64,000 nucleotides of DNA from Thermanaerothrix solaris (GTDB taxonomy: Bacteria > Chloroflexota > Anaerolineae > Anaerolineales > Anaerolineaceae): the NCBI RefSeq assembly GCF_032334255.1, contig NZ_JAUHMF010000001.1, positions 620,001 to 684,000 of the forward strand, in the 5' to 3' direction. The notes under the pieces were generated by a model. The model was not told where the DNA came from. It made no database searches and saw only the letters and a list, made by a program, of their open reading frames with translations. Below, in pieces: positions 17,449 to 25,935 of the stretch (position 1 is its first letter; each line of letters begins with the position of its first letter). The translations under genes and the position numbers were made by a program.

Positions 17449-18875
17449 ACCGTCTACGCTTTCGCCTATTACTTTTGAGCATTGCTCCTCTGGTCATCAT
17501 ATTACCAGTCGTGATATTTGCCAGTTCATCCCTACTGCGTTCCCAGATCATTCTAAACAATCTCCTCAACGACTATTCTCGCCAGGCGCTTCTTGCCTCT
17601 GAGCTGCTTGCAAATCGCCCTGATGTGTGGCAAAATCGCCGCCTCGCTCAGGATGTCCTGATGCGCATGGCAGAGATTATTCCCACCCGCCTGCTCCTTT
17701 TCGATCCCCAAGGCGAACTTATTGCCTCATCGAATTCAGGTGATACGTTGCTTATCGGCACCCGTTTTGAATTTCCCAGCACGAACAACGCATTTTCACA
17801 AGGCAATATTGTTTTGGCCCAAGTTGGAAACGATGAGGGGCTCCTCACTCCTGTTCGGGATTCCTTAAATAACCTGCAAGGCTACATTTTTCTCAGTACG
17901 CCCTTTGCCGAATTTACACGCCGCACAACTGCTTTGGTGTGGATTCTTTTGCTCACCGGTGGCGCAGGCCTTGTCCTAGGTATTTTCCTGGCCTTGGGAT
18001 TTACTCAAGATCTTGAACGCCCCATTAAACGGCTGAGCCATGCCGCTTATTCCCTGGCGTTAGGTATAACTCCCCCTCAATCCATTCCTGAGGAGGGGCC
18101 GCAAGAATTGAGACTTTTAGCAAGGGCGTTCAACGCCTTTCTCGAGCGACTGCAGACCCTCGAGACCAGTCGAAAGCGTCTGCTGGCCAACCTGGTTCAT
18201 GAATTAGGAACTCCACTAAGTGCTCTCATTTCCGCTGTCCAAGCCCTTCGTTCAGGAGCCACAAACGATGCTGCGTTGCGCGATGATCTGCTTCAGGGGA
18301 TGGATCAAGAATTGAACCGTCTCCGAAGATTGACCGATGAACTGGCTCATCTCCATGATCAAGCCTTTGGCACTTTTGAACTCCACACCCAAACGATTAA
18401 CACATCTGAGTGGATTGCTGGATTCCTTGCCCCTTGGGCGCAGGCCGCTCGCGAGAAACATCAACAATGGAATGTGGAAATTGCCAGTGTACTGCCTGCT
18501 CTAAATGTTGATCCAGATCGCCTCGCCCAAGCACTGGGCAATATTATCCACAATGCCATTCGCTACACACCGAGTGGCGGTAAAATTACCGTTCAAGTTT
18601 TTGCTGATGGGTCTGAATTCCACTTCATTGTAGCCGATAGCGGACCCGGTATCTCCCCGGATGAGCAATCTCTAATTTTTGAGCCGTTTCAACGTGGTAG
18701 CACAGCCCAACGCTTCCCCCAAGGCATAGGACTTGGCCTAACCATTGCCCGGGATCTCATTCATGCTCATGGCGGGAGAATCGAAATAGAAAGCTCCCCA
18801 GGGCGAGGAAGCCGATTTGAGGTTATTCTCCCTCTACGTACATCCAATTGGAATAGCGAAGCCCAAGTTGAATAA
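17445..18875 (+). CDS. Membrane sensor histidine kinase (HAMP, HisKA, HATPase)
   Basis: A 476-aa inner-membrane kinase and partner of the preceding regulator. TM1 is at about residues 5-28 and TM2 at about 165-188, with an extracytoplasmic sensor of about 135 residues between them. A HAMP linker follows, then the H-box ANLVHELGTPLSAL, N-box NIIHNAIRYTP, and G-boxes ADSGPGIS and GIGLGLTI. The stimulus is unknown; the sensor domain has no recognisable motif. Confidence 0.94.
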   Translation: MNRLRFRLLLLSIAPLVIILPVVIFASSSLLRSQIILNNLLNDYSRQALLASELLANRPDVWQNRRLAQDVLMRMAEIIPTRLLLFDPQGELIASSNSGDTLLIGTRFEFPSTNNAFSQGNIVLAQVGNDEGLLTPVRDSLNNLQGYIFLSTPFAEFTRRTTALVWILLLTGGAGLVLGIFLALGFTQDLERPIKRLSHAAYSLALGITPPQSIPEEGPQELRLLARAFNAFLERLQTLETSRKRLLANLVHELGTPLSALISAVQALRSGATNDAALRDDLLQGMDQELNRLRRLTDELAHLHDQAFGTFELHTQTINTSEWIAGFLAPWAQAAREKHQQWNVEIASVLPALNVDPDRLAQALGNIIHNAIRYTPSGGKITVQVFADGSEFHFIVADSGPGISPDEQSLIFEPFQRGSTAQRFPQGIGLGLTIARDLIHAHGGRIEIESSPGRGSRFEVILPLRTSNWNSEAQVE

Positions 18876-18886
18876 CCTTATTCCCA

Positions 18887-18928
18887 TCTTCAAATCTTCT
18901 TCATAACCCATTGATGAAATCTTCATAA
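18887..18928. promoter_or_regulatory. Phased TCTTCA repeats, candidate OmpR/PhoB-type binding sites
   Basis: TCTTCA occurs at 18887, 18898 and 18920, with exact 11-bp phasing (the 18909 position is degenerate). The two outer copies read TCTTCATAA in full (18898-18906 and 18920-18928). OmpR/PhoB regulators bind direct repeats at 11-bp spacing. The block lies between the kinase gene and the membrane zinc-ribbon gene at 18995. Confidence 0.5.
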
Positions 18929-18994
18929 GATTGGCTTAAGATTTGAAACGTGGTGTTACCTAACTACGTTTAGATTTGTATCGTGGAGGTGAGA

Positions 18995-19390
18995 ATGAAC
19001 AAGAAATCTCCCTGGACAACCGTCCTGCTCATTATTGGAGGATTACTGATCCTAGCCCTTCTGATCAGCCTGGCGTTCTTTTTTGCCCGTCAGTGGACCT
19101 ATGGCGTTTATAGAATGCCTATGCATCTCTGGGGTATGCATCGCTGGGTCTACCCTCCCGTAGTCGGTTGGCTATGGCCGTTGTTGATGCTCTTCACCCC
19201 GCTTTTACTCCTGGTCCTGTTGATTGTGGGGATTGTATGGTTAATACGCTACGTCTCCCCCAATACACCCTCAACGCCTCAACCGCCAAACGCTTTGCTC
19301 TGCCCACAATGCAAACACCCAATCCAATCCGATTGGCTGGTTTGTCCCTATTGCGGAACCCGGCTAAAAGAAACCCCTCCAACTCATTAG
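18995..19390 (+). CDS. Small membrane protein with C-terminal zinc ribbon, function unknown
   Basis: A 131-aa protein not assigned to a known function. TM1 spans about residues 8-29 (VLLIIGGLLILALLISLAF) and TM2 about 55-80. The C-terminus is a zinc ribbon with two Cys-x-x-Cys knuckles, CPQCKHP and CPYCGTR. ATG 18995 has GGAGGTGAG upstream. It follows the two-component genes and phased repeats, so it is a likely target of that system. A strong terminator closes the unit. Confidence 0.75.
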   Translation: MNKKSPWTTVLLIIGGLLILALLISLAFFFARQWTYGVYRMPMHLWGMHRWVYPPVVGWLWPLLMLFTPLLLLVLLIVGIVWLIRYVSPNTPSTPQPPNALLCPQCKHPIQSDWLVCPYCGTRLKETPPTH

Positions 19391-19400
19391 AGAGACATTC

Positions 19401-19432
19401 ATCATCCGGCAGACGTTAGACTGCCGGATGAT
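19401..19432. terminator. Rho-independent-type hairpin, convergent genes
   Basis: A perfect 12-bp stem: ATCATCCGGCAG (19401-19412), 8-nt loop, CTGCCGGATGAT (19421-19432). It follows the + strand zinc-ribbon gene and overlaps the 3' end of the convergent cysteine-cluster gene. The U-run is weak, so it may act in both directions mainly by stem strength. Confidence 0.75.
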
Positions 19433-19889
19433 TTCTCGCCGAAGAAGGGAAGTCCCGAATTGTTTTCCTGCGCCGTGTAGTCCCTTCTGCCACTTTAGAA
19501 GAGAGGCTGGTGCGCGTCTGCTGGGTTTCTACGCTCAAGGGTGGTAACCCCCAGGCCATCCGTGCCCGATTGCATCGCTCGAGCATCTCGGGGGTTATTT
19601 CCACCCGCCCATTTCTCCACTGGACACCAAAGTCACGACAGGGTGAAGGCCGCCGCTCATAAATACGGCAACGCACTGAATGCCCGACTTCACCCTCCAG
19701 GGCAATGCACCGCGGTGGATTACGGTCTGTACCACGCATAAGATGATAAAAAGGGGGAAGGGGAGCCGTGAGTTCAGCTGGCACATAGCCCCCAGGTGCT
19801 TTATCGGTTTCTCCCCAATAGAATGAAACCCGAAAATAAGCACAACAAGCACCACATGTTCGGCAAGGATTTTCACCCTTGGCCTTCAT
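19416..19889 (-). CDS. YkgJ-family cysteine cluster protein
   Basis: A 157-aa protein with the zinc/iron-chelating cysteine cluster: Cys-x-x-Cys-x-x-Cys-Cys near the N-terminus (CRTCGACC), a Cys in PPRCIAL, a Cys in RCRIYERRPSPCRDF, and a C-terminal Cys. It probably binds a metal or Fe-S cluster; the family has no proven biochemical role. I chose ATG 19889, which has GGGA 9 nt upstream, over the in-frame GTG 19895. Its final residues lie over the terminator stem shared with the convergent gene. Confidence 0.85.
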   Translation of the reverse strand: MKAKGENPCRTCGACCAYFRVSFYWGETDKAPGGYVPAELTAPLPPFYHLMRGTDRNPPRCIALEGEVGHSVRCRIYERRPSPCRDFGVQWRNGRVEITPEMLERCNRARMAWGLPPLSVETQQTRTSLSSKVAEGTTRRRKTIRDFPSSARNHPAV

Positions 19890-19956
19890 AGCCACTGTTC
19901 CCTGCCCAAGTAGTAATAATAAAATAACATCGTTCAGTATAAATTACTACTGCATT

Positions 19957-19980
19957 CCTTGGTCGCTGCCAAGGTTTTTA
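19957..19980 (+). terminator. Terminator-like hairpin on the + strand with no obvious upstream gene
   Basis: CCTTGG (19957-19962), 6-nt loop, CCAAGG (19969-19974), then TTTTTA. It reads as an intrinsic terminator on the + strand, yet both neighbouring genes are on the - strand. It lies just after the stop of the - strand regulator at 19987, so the stem may serve that gene, but the U-run is on the wrong side for it. Confidence 0.35.
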
Positions 19981-19986
19981 GGCCCC

Positions 19987-21087
19987 TTAAGTGCGATCTC
20001 GTTCCCGGAGTCTTAAAACCAACGCAACTGCCTCGGCACGATTGCGCACCCCTAACTTAGCGAAAATAGATTTCAAATGACGTTTAACCGTATTAAGGGA
20101 AATGAACAGTTCCTGAGCAATTTGTGGATTTGAATGTCCTTCGACCAAAAAATTTAATACCTGCCGTTCTCGACCTGAGAGTAAACCCAACGGTGTTTCT
20201 TTCCCTTGCTGAGCCTGAATTTCCTCAACGATTTCCAAAAAAACTCTTCGTTCAAAGGTCCGTTTCTCGATAAACGCGACTATCTTATCTCCCTGATACA
20301 AGGCCTCAATCAATCGCGGTGATGAAAGACCGCTGACCACAATGGTGGGAATTCCTCGTGCATAGGTATGATCTAATAACCGCACTCCACCTAACTCCTC
20401 GCCAGTCCCCGCTTGAACGTTTTCCCGATTTGTATTCATCGGTTCCATGAGAGAGAGATCAACCACAGCCAAATCGAAGTGGGCACGACGCAAACGATTT
20501 AGGGCCTCTCCCAAGCCAGCACAAGTTTGAACCCGAAAGCCCATTCCTCCCAATAACTCGCCAAGGAAGTTACGCCACCCCGCATCATCGTCTACCACTA
20601 AGGCACTTTGTCGCTTCTCTTCTCTTTTTTCTCTACCGCCTTCTATAAGAGAGGGCTCAGGAGAATCCTTTTCCTCCCCAACTACCACTGGGGCAGTTGC
20701 TAAGATCTCCCGGATCAAACTACGAAAATGCATCCGACCAAAGGTTTCTTTACGTAAGCACGTTAGCGCACCGTACTCACGTAAGGCCATAACGGCAATT
20801 TCTACCGTTGCATACCCGGTAAGCAAAATTGCCGGACAGAGCGGAGCTTGCTGACGGATTGCCTGCAAAACCAATAACCCCTGCCGATCAGGTTGCGATT
20901 CACTCAGCGAGAGGTCAACGATAGCCAGGCGATAGGCATGACGCCGCATTAATGCCTGTGCCACAGTCACGGACTCAGCAAAGTCTACATCCAACCCTTC
21001 CTCAGTCAACACCTCACCAATAGCAGAACGCCAGGCTAAATCATCTTCAACAATAAGCGCCCGTCCCAAACGGCTACGCCTCACCAC
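19987..21087 (-). CDS. Double-receiver response regulator with LuxR-type HTH
   Basis: A 366-aa protein with two REC domains in series (about residues 8-125 and 160-285) and a C-terminal NarL/LuxR HTH (about 300-362: LSGRERQVLNFL, NTVKRHLKSIFAKLGV). Both receivers keep the phosphoacceptor Asp (LAIVDLSL and LAVVDLSL) and N-terminal acidic residues (VEDD, VDDD). Tandem receivers on a LuxR output are unusual. It starts at GTG 21087 and overlaps the kinase gene, so kinase and regulator are surely partners. Confidence 0.9.
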   Translation of the reverse strand: MVRRSRLGRALIVEDDLAWRSAIGEVLTEEGLDVDFAESVTVAQALMRRHAYRLAIVDLSLSESQPDRQGLLVLQAIRQQAPLCPAILLTGYATVEIAVMALREYGALTCLRKETFGRMHFRSLIREILATAPVVVGEEKDSPEPSLIEGGREKREEKRQSALVVDDDAGWRNFLGELLGGMGFRVQTCAGLGEALNRLRRAHFDLAVVDLSLMEPMNTNRENVQAGTGEELGGVRLLDHTYARGIPTIVVSGLSSPRLIEALYQGDKIVAFIEKRTFERRVFLEIVEEIQAQQGKETPLGLLSGRERQVLNFLVEGHSNPQIAQELFISLNTVKRHLKSIFAKLGVRNRAEAVALVLRLRERDRT

Positions 21088-23326
21088 TGTCCTCCTTACT
21101 CTCAGAGGCTACCGGAAGTCGCAAGTAAAAACTCGTACCCTGCATGGGATGGCTTCTCACCTTAACCGAACCCCCTAAACGCGTCATCAGCGTTTTGACC
21201 CACCAAAGTCCAAAGCCGATATGGCTTGGCTTGTGGTTGGAAAAGTGCAATTCAAAAATACGATCCTGAATTTCAGGAGGAATACCAGGGCCATTGTCGG
21301 TAACCCTGACTTCAACCCATTGGCCTTCAAGATGACCAGAAATCTCAATTTTGCCCTTTCCTCCCAAGACCTCACACGCATTTTCGATGAGATTCTGAAA
21401 TACCAAACGCAGATTGGGCTCACTGGCAACCACCCAGGGCAAATTCTCCAAGTTAATTAGAGACACTTCAATCCCTGAGGGCAAAGACAACGAACGCAAT
21501 GCTCCTTGCACGCAAGCCAGGATTGAAACAGGGCCAGGTTGGATCGGATGTAAAAGGATCAGGCTCTCGCGTAAAGCATTTAGAGCATTGCGCGTGGTTT
21601 CCTTGATTTCCTCCAAGTTGCGCGCAAGATAGGCGTCTTTTTCCAATATTGAACGGCTCTTTTCCTGTATGCTTTCAATTTTGACCGGGATGATCCCGAT
21701 TTTGTTGTTCATCTGATGAAGCAGATTGGCAGCAACATCGCCTAAAGCCGCAAACGTTTCACTGAGCATCTGACGTTCATGTGCCGCCCGTATGGCCTCC
21801 TGGCGCTCCGCGCTTTCTACCGCCAGCACGGCATACCGCGCTAAGATGGTAAGCACCTTTTTATCCCAATCTGACTCAATGAAATGCCCCGGATCTTGTT
21901 GAGTACTATACACCGCAAAAGCCCCTATTGCTTTGGCGCTTTGATGGTGCTCGATCAGCGGCACTACCAGAGCCCGTTGCCATCCCTGTTGACGGGCTAA
22001 TTCTGGACGAAAGAACCATGCCTCTTCCGGTAAATTGGTGGATATAACCACCTCGCGATAAAGGACCGCTCGCCCTATTAAAGAACTGTTGAGTGGTAAG
22101 CGTTCAACGTGCTGATGACCTTCCAATGATGCTGCCAGCCGTAAGCTTTCACCCTCCAAAAGCCAGATAGCTGCCGTGGCCGCATTCAAAAGATGACAAG
22201 CCACACTAACTAAGTAGTGTAAGACCTTAGGACAAGGTTCGGTTAACAATTTCTCGGTCAATTCTTGCAATGCATCCAGCAACTTAACTTCTTGGATGGC
22301 AATCACTGCCTGGTTTGCCAAAGCCTGTACGAGACGGCTATCCTCTTCTGAAAATGTGCCGGGATTGGGGCTTTCTAAATTCAACACACCCTCAACCCTG
22401 CCACTAGCGCCAATTAAAGGCACGGCCAATTCAGCCCGGATCTCAAGCCCAGGGTCTAACGGAGAGTACATTTTAGCCCAAGGATCTTCGGTCACATCAG
22501 AGATGCATAGAGGTTGACGATGCAAGGCTACCCACCCGGTGACGCTTCCTGCATCTATCGGTAACTTCTCGGCTTCTTGACTATGGATGGATTTACCAAT
22601 CACAACACTGGGCAATAAATACTTTCCACTTGCATCCACCAGGCGAAAACTACCGTATTCGGCATTGGTCACCTCTAGTGCCATTTTTAGAATAGTTTCC
22701 AGGGTATCTTCCAATCGAGGGCGAGAAGAGATCAACAACCCCGCTCGCCGCAATCGCATCAGTTCCTCATCCCGCCGCCAGATGGCTTCTCGTGCTCGTT
22801 CGGCTTGTCGGGCATGATAAACCGCCATCGCCGCCTGATTGGCAAAATTCTCCAAGGCGAAAATCTCGATTGGTGTGAACGAACGTGGCTCATAGAGGTA
22901 AACATACAAAACCCCCACCACCCGCCGGGCCACAATCAGTGGAAATGCCGCTCCTGTAATCGCACCCTCACGCTGGCGCTGCAAAGGAAGGTCCAAATCG
23001 GGCTCTTCCTCCAGCAGTACCCGACGCTGCCGGTTAATCGCCCGCCAACCCAGGCCCTGAGGACGCGGGGGAGCAGGCTCAAGACCGGGACGCACAAGAC
23101 GTTCTCCCGCTGCCGCCCGTGATTCAAGGACAAAACTCTCTCGGCTAGCATCATAGAGGTAAAGCACGGCGCAACTACCGGGTACGATACCAACAACGCT
23201 GTTAACTACCAAATTGAGCAACCCCTCAAGGGTGATGGAATCGCTCAATCCCAGGTGATTTACCAGGGTAGAAGACTGGTTTAGAACATTGAGAATGCGC
23301 GTGAGGTCACTATCCGCACCTGACAT
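21074..23326 (-). CDS. Cytoplasmic multi-GAF sensor histidine kinase
   Basis: A 750-aa kinase without transmembrane segments. GAF-like domains cover about residues 20-180, 195-350 and 365-515 and would sense small ligands or redox state. The H-box is LLHQMNNKIG, the N-box NLIENACEVLGG and the G-boxes TDNGPGIP and GFGLWWVK. I chose ATG 23326; an upstream TTG at 23362 is possible. It is the partner of the double-receiver regulator encoded immediately downstream. Ligand unknown. Confidence 0.9.
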   Translation of the reverse strand: MSGADSDLTRILNVLNQSSTLVNHLGLSDSITLEGLLNLVVNSVVGIVPGSCAVLYLYDASRESFVLESRAAAGERLVRPGLEPAPPRPQGLGWRAINRQRRVLLEEEPDLDLPLQRQREGAITGAAFPLIVARRVVGVLYVYLYEPRSFTPIEIFALENFANQAAMAVYHARQAERAREAIWRRDEELMRLRRAGLLISSRPRLEDTLETILKMALEVTNAEYGSFRLVDASGKYLLPSVVIGKSIHSQEAEKLPIDAGSVTGWVALHRQPLCISDVTEDPWAKMYSPLDPGLEIRAELAVPLIGASGRVEGVLNLESPNPGTFSEEDSRLVQALANQAVIAIQEVKLLDALQELTEKLLTEPCPKVLHYLVSVACHLLNAATAAIWLLEGESLRLAASLEGHQHVERLPLNSSLIGRAVLYREVVISTNLPEEAWFFRPELARQQGWQRALVVPLIEHHQSAKAIGAFAVYSTQQDPGHFIESDWDKKVLTILARYAVLAVESAERQEAIRAAHERQMLSETFAALGDVAANLLHQMNNKIGIIPVKIESIQEKSRSILEKDAYLARNLEEIKETTRNALNALRESLILLHPIQPGPVSILACVQGALRSLSLPSGIEVSLINLENLPWVVASEPNLRLVFQNLIENACEVLGGKGKIEISGHLEGQWVEVRVTDNGPGIPPEIQDRIFELHFSNHKPSHIGFGLWWVKTLMTRLGGSVKVRSHPMQGTSFYLRLPVASESKEDSGEA

Positions 23327-23414
23327 AAAGCCACCGGACACCTGTTCGGACAAGAAAGGCAATGATTAGGGGGATATTATATGCAGGATTGCGTGGGCGT
23401 AAAGACCCTAAAAC

Positions 23415-23448
23415 GCGTCAGGGTGCCTACATCCAGGCACCCCGCGCA
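23415..23448 (-). terminator. Terminator of gdhA
   Basis: On the - strand, GGGTGCCT (complement of 23435-23442), a 6-nt loop, AGGCACCC (complement of 23421-23428), with GC-rich flanks extending the stem, then CGTTTTAG. It lies 33-66 nt after the gdhA stop, before the kinase gene. Confidence 0.65.
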
Positions 23449-23480
23449 TAGAACCAACACCCCAGGAGAAAAAATGTCCG

Positions 23481-24881
23481 TTATCCTGCCAGACCCATCG
23501 CTAACATTGCTCGCGCCACGCGCAGGAACCCGGCAATATTGGCGCCATGCACATAGTTTCCCGGAACGCCAAAGGCTTCGGCGGTGGTATAGACTTGATA
23601 GTGGATATTCTGCATGATCTTGCGCAATTTCTGATCCACGGTCTCAAAATCCCATTGTTCACGGCTGGCATTTTGAGACATTTCCAACCCCGAAGTTGCC
23701 ACGCCGCCTGCATTTGCTGCCTTTCCCGGCGCATAGAGAACGCCGGCCTCTTGAAATATTCTCACCCCCTCAGGGGTCGTGGGCATATTGGCACCTTCGG
23801 CAACAACACGGCATCCATTGCGCACCAAGGTAGCCGCGTCTTCGCCCGAGATTTCGTTTTGGGTAGCACACGGAAAAGCCACATCACAGGGGATCTTCCA
23901 AATATTCCCCTTCGGGGTGTATTTTGCTTGCGGTCGGTACTGCGTGTAATCCTTGAGACGCCGACGCTCCACCTCTTTCAACTGCTTGAGTAAAGGAACA
24001 TCAATACCCTGTTCATCAAAGACCACACCATCTGAGTCCGAACAAGCCACCACCTTTCCGCCTAATTGATGAACCTTCTCAATCGTGTAAATCGCCACGT
24101 TACCCGCACCCGAGACCACACATGTTTTCCCTTCCAGAGACTCTCCCCGCATCTTAAGCATTTCCTCAACAAAATAGACCAAACCATAGCCAGTTGCCTC
24201 TGTGCGGACCAACGAACCACCCCAATCCACACCTTTCCCCGTTAACACACCGGATTCATACCGATTGGTCAGGCGTTTATACTGCCCAAACAGGTAACCA
24301 ATTTCACGCGTTCCCACCCCAATATCACCTGCAGGGACATCCGTATGTTCCCCAATATGGCGATATAACTCGGTCATAAACGATTGACAGAACCGCATGA
24401 CCTCACGATCCGACTTTCCCTTGGGATCAAAGTCACTCCCCCCTTTAGCCCCTCCCATGCCCAAGCCGGTCAAGGCGTTCTTGAAAATCTGCTCAAAACC
24501 GAGAAACTTGATGATCCCCAAATACACCGAAGGGTGGAACCGAAGCCCTCCTTTGTAAGGGCCCAAAGCGCTATTAAATTCAACCCGGAAACCACGGTTC
24601 ACATGCACTTGACCACGATCATCTTCCCAAGTTACCCGAAAGATTATTTGGCGTTCGGGTTCACATAACCGCTCCAAAATTCGCTCGTGGCGTAAGTCCG
24701 GGTAACGCTCCAAGGCTAAAACCAATGAACTCAAAACCTCATGCACGGCTTGGTGGAACTCAACCTCCCCTGGGTTGCGTCGCACAACTTCCGCATAAAC
24801 ATCTTCAACAACGTCTTGGGCATCCGGATAGGCATGAACGCCAATTGTAGTGATCGGTTGGGTAGAAGGGAGAATGCTCAT
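23481..24881 (-). CDS. gdhA: Glutamate dehydrogenase (hexameric, NADP-type)
   Basis: Catalyses reductive amination of 2-oxoglutarate with ammonium. It is 466 aa, slightly longer than E. coli GdhA because of an N-terminal extension. Family segments are clear: FHPSVYLGIIKFLGFEQ, the catalytic region GMGGAKGGSDFDPKGKS, PAGDIGVGTREIGYLFG, and the nucleotide fold VVSGAGNVAIYTIEK. The small-hexamer type suggests a role in ammonium assimilation. GGAGGCGATC precedes the ATG. It is a single-gene unit with its own terminator. Confidence 0.96.
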   Translation of the reverse strand: MSILPSTQPITTIGVHAYPDAQDVVEDVYAEVVRRNPGEVEFHQAVHEVLSSLVLALERYPDLRHERILERLCEPERQIIFRVTWEDDRGQVHVNRGFRVEFNSALGPYKGGLRFHPSVYLGIIKFLGFEQIFKNALTGLGMGGAKGGSDFDPKGKSDREVMRFCQSFMTELYRHIGEHTDVPAGDIGVGTREIGYLFGQYKRLTNRYESGVLTGKGVDWGGSLVRTEATGYGLVYFVEEMLKMRGESLEGKTCVVSGAGNVAIYTIEKVHQLGGKVVACSDSDGVVFDEQGIDVPLLKQLKEVERRRLKDYTQYRPQAKYTPKGNIWKIPCDVAFPCATQNEISGEDAATLVRNGCRVVAEGANMPTTPEGVRIFQEAGVLYAPGKAANAGGVATSGLEMSQNASREQWDFETVDQKLRKIMQNIHYQVYTTAEAFGVPGNYVHGANIAGFLRVARAMLAMGLAG

Positions 24882-25020
24882 GATCGCCTCCAGGTCGAGA
24901 TGTTGTGATGTTGCCTACGATCATAGCGTCAACCCTTCCTAACGGCTATTACCCGAAAGGGTCATTTTTTACCCACTTATCCTTCTTTATCAAAACCTAA
25001 CGGGTTTAGGGCCGCAAATG

Positions 25021-25935
25021 TTATTCTTCAGTTGACTCTGGAGATTCGAACAGGGAGGGCAGTTGAGCCAGCGCTTCCCCCAGCCGCACCCCCGGCCAGG
25101 TAATCAAAGAGCCATCTACATAATAGATCCGTCCAGACTGAGCGGCGGACGTTTCGGCGAAAATCTCCGCCAAGCGCTGGCAGTCTTCTGGGCGATAGGG
25201 GTATGGCTCACTCGGAACGATGATGACCTCAGGGTCAGCCCGCAAGACCTCTTCCCGACTGACACGAGGATAACGAGTATCTCGATCACCCGCCGGTTCT
25301 CCAAGAGTCTCACCCAACTCGGCCTCTAAGGGATAGCGGCGATCACGGTCTGCGAAGACATTTTCACCCCCAACAAGGTGGAGGAGATCACTGCTATAAG
25401 TATCGCGATTAAAGGTCATCCACCAGCGGCCATAACGCGGATGTTCTTCTTCCCAAATAGGACAAAAATATCGCATCCCCCGGCGCTCGCTTGCCGCCAG
25501 TTCAGCAACCTCTACGCTCTTTTCCAAAAACCGCAAGGTTTGAAAAGCGCGATCTCGCGCAAAAAGTTGCACCAGGGCCCACAAATTGGCCAGGGCTTCA
25601 CGCACCGTCTTCGAGAACGTAACCCAAACCCGGCATCCAGCCTCCACAAGTGCTTCAATATCCTCAGGTGAGTTCTCTTCCTGATCAGCAATAATCAAGT
25701 CGGGCTGCAGAGCCAATACGTCGCCCACACGAATGCTTTTAGGCCCCCCTACGCGGGGATAGGTATTTACGACCCCTTCCGGATAGATGCAGTAATCCGT
25801 AATCCCCACCAAGGAATCGCCTAGCCCCAAACGTAAGATGGATTCGGTCATTGACGGCGCAAGGGAGACCACCCGTTTGGGCGGAAGGTCAAATGAAGGC
25901 AATTGGCGAAGGTTATTCAAGTCTTTGCTTTTCAT
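25021..25935 (-). CDS. Cobalamin/iron receptor-type (BtuF-like) protein without signal peptide
   Basis: A 304-aa protein of the helical-backbone metal receptor family (periplasmic binding protein 2 type), with VVSLAPSMTESILRLGLGDSLVGITDYC, DLIIADQEENS and a long helix through the middle. BtuF homologues are exported and bind vitamin B12. Here the N-terminus (MKSKDLNNLRQL) is polar, with no signal peptide or lipobox, so the protein looks cytoplasmic. It overlaps the amidohydrolase gene by ATGA and is the last gene of the operon. Ligand and role are unknown. Confidence 0.8.
   Translation of the reverse strand: MKSKDLNNLRQLPSFDLPPKRVVSLAPSMTESILRLGLGDSLVGITDYCIYPEGVVNTYPRVGGPKSIRVGDVLALQPDLIIADQEENSPEDIEALVEAGCRVWVTFSKTVREALANLWALVQLFARDRAFQTLRFLEKSVEVAELAASERRGMRYFCPIWEEEHPRYGRWWMTFNRDTYSSDLLHLVGGENVFADRDRRYPLEAELGETLGEPAGDRDTRYPRVSREEVLRADPEVIIVPSEPYPYRPEDCQRLAEIFAETSAAQSGRIYYVDGSLITWPGVRLGEALAQLPSLFESPESTEE

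Noticed and set aside
24882..25020. Riboswitch or regulatory RNA upstream of gdhA
   Set aside because: Only a weak ACCC/GGGT stem and an AAACC/GGTTT repeat are present; neither fits a known riboswitch class.
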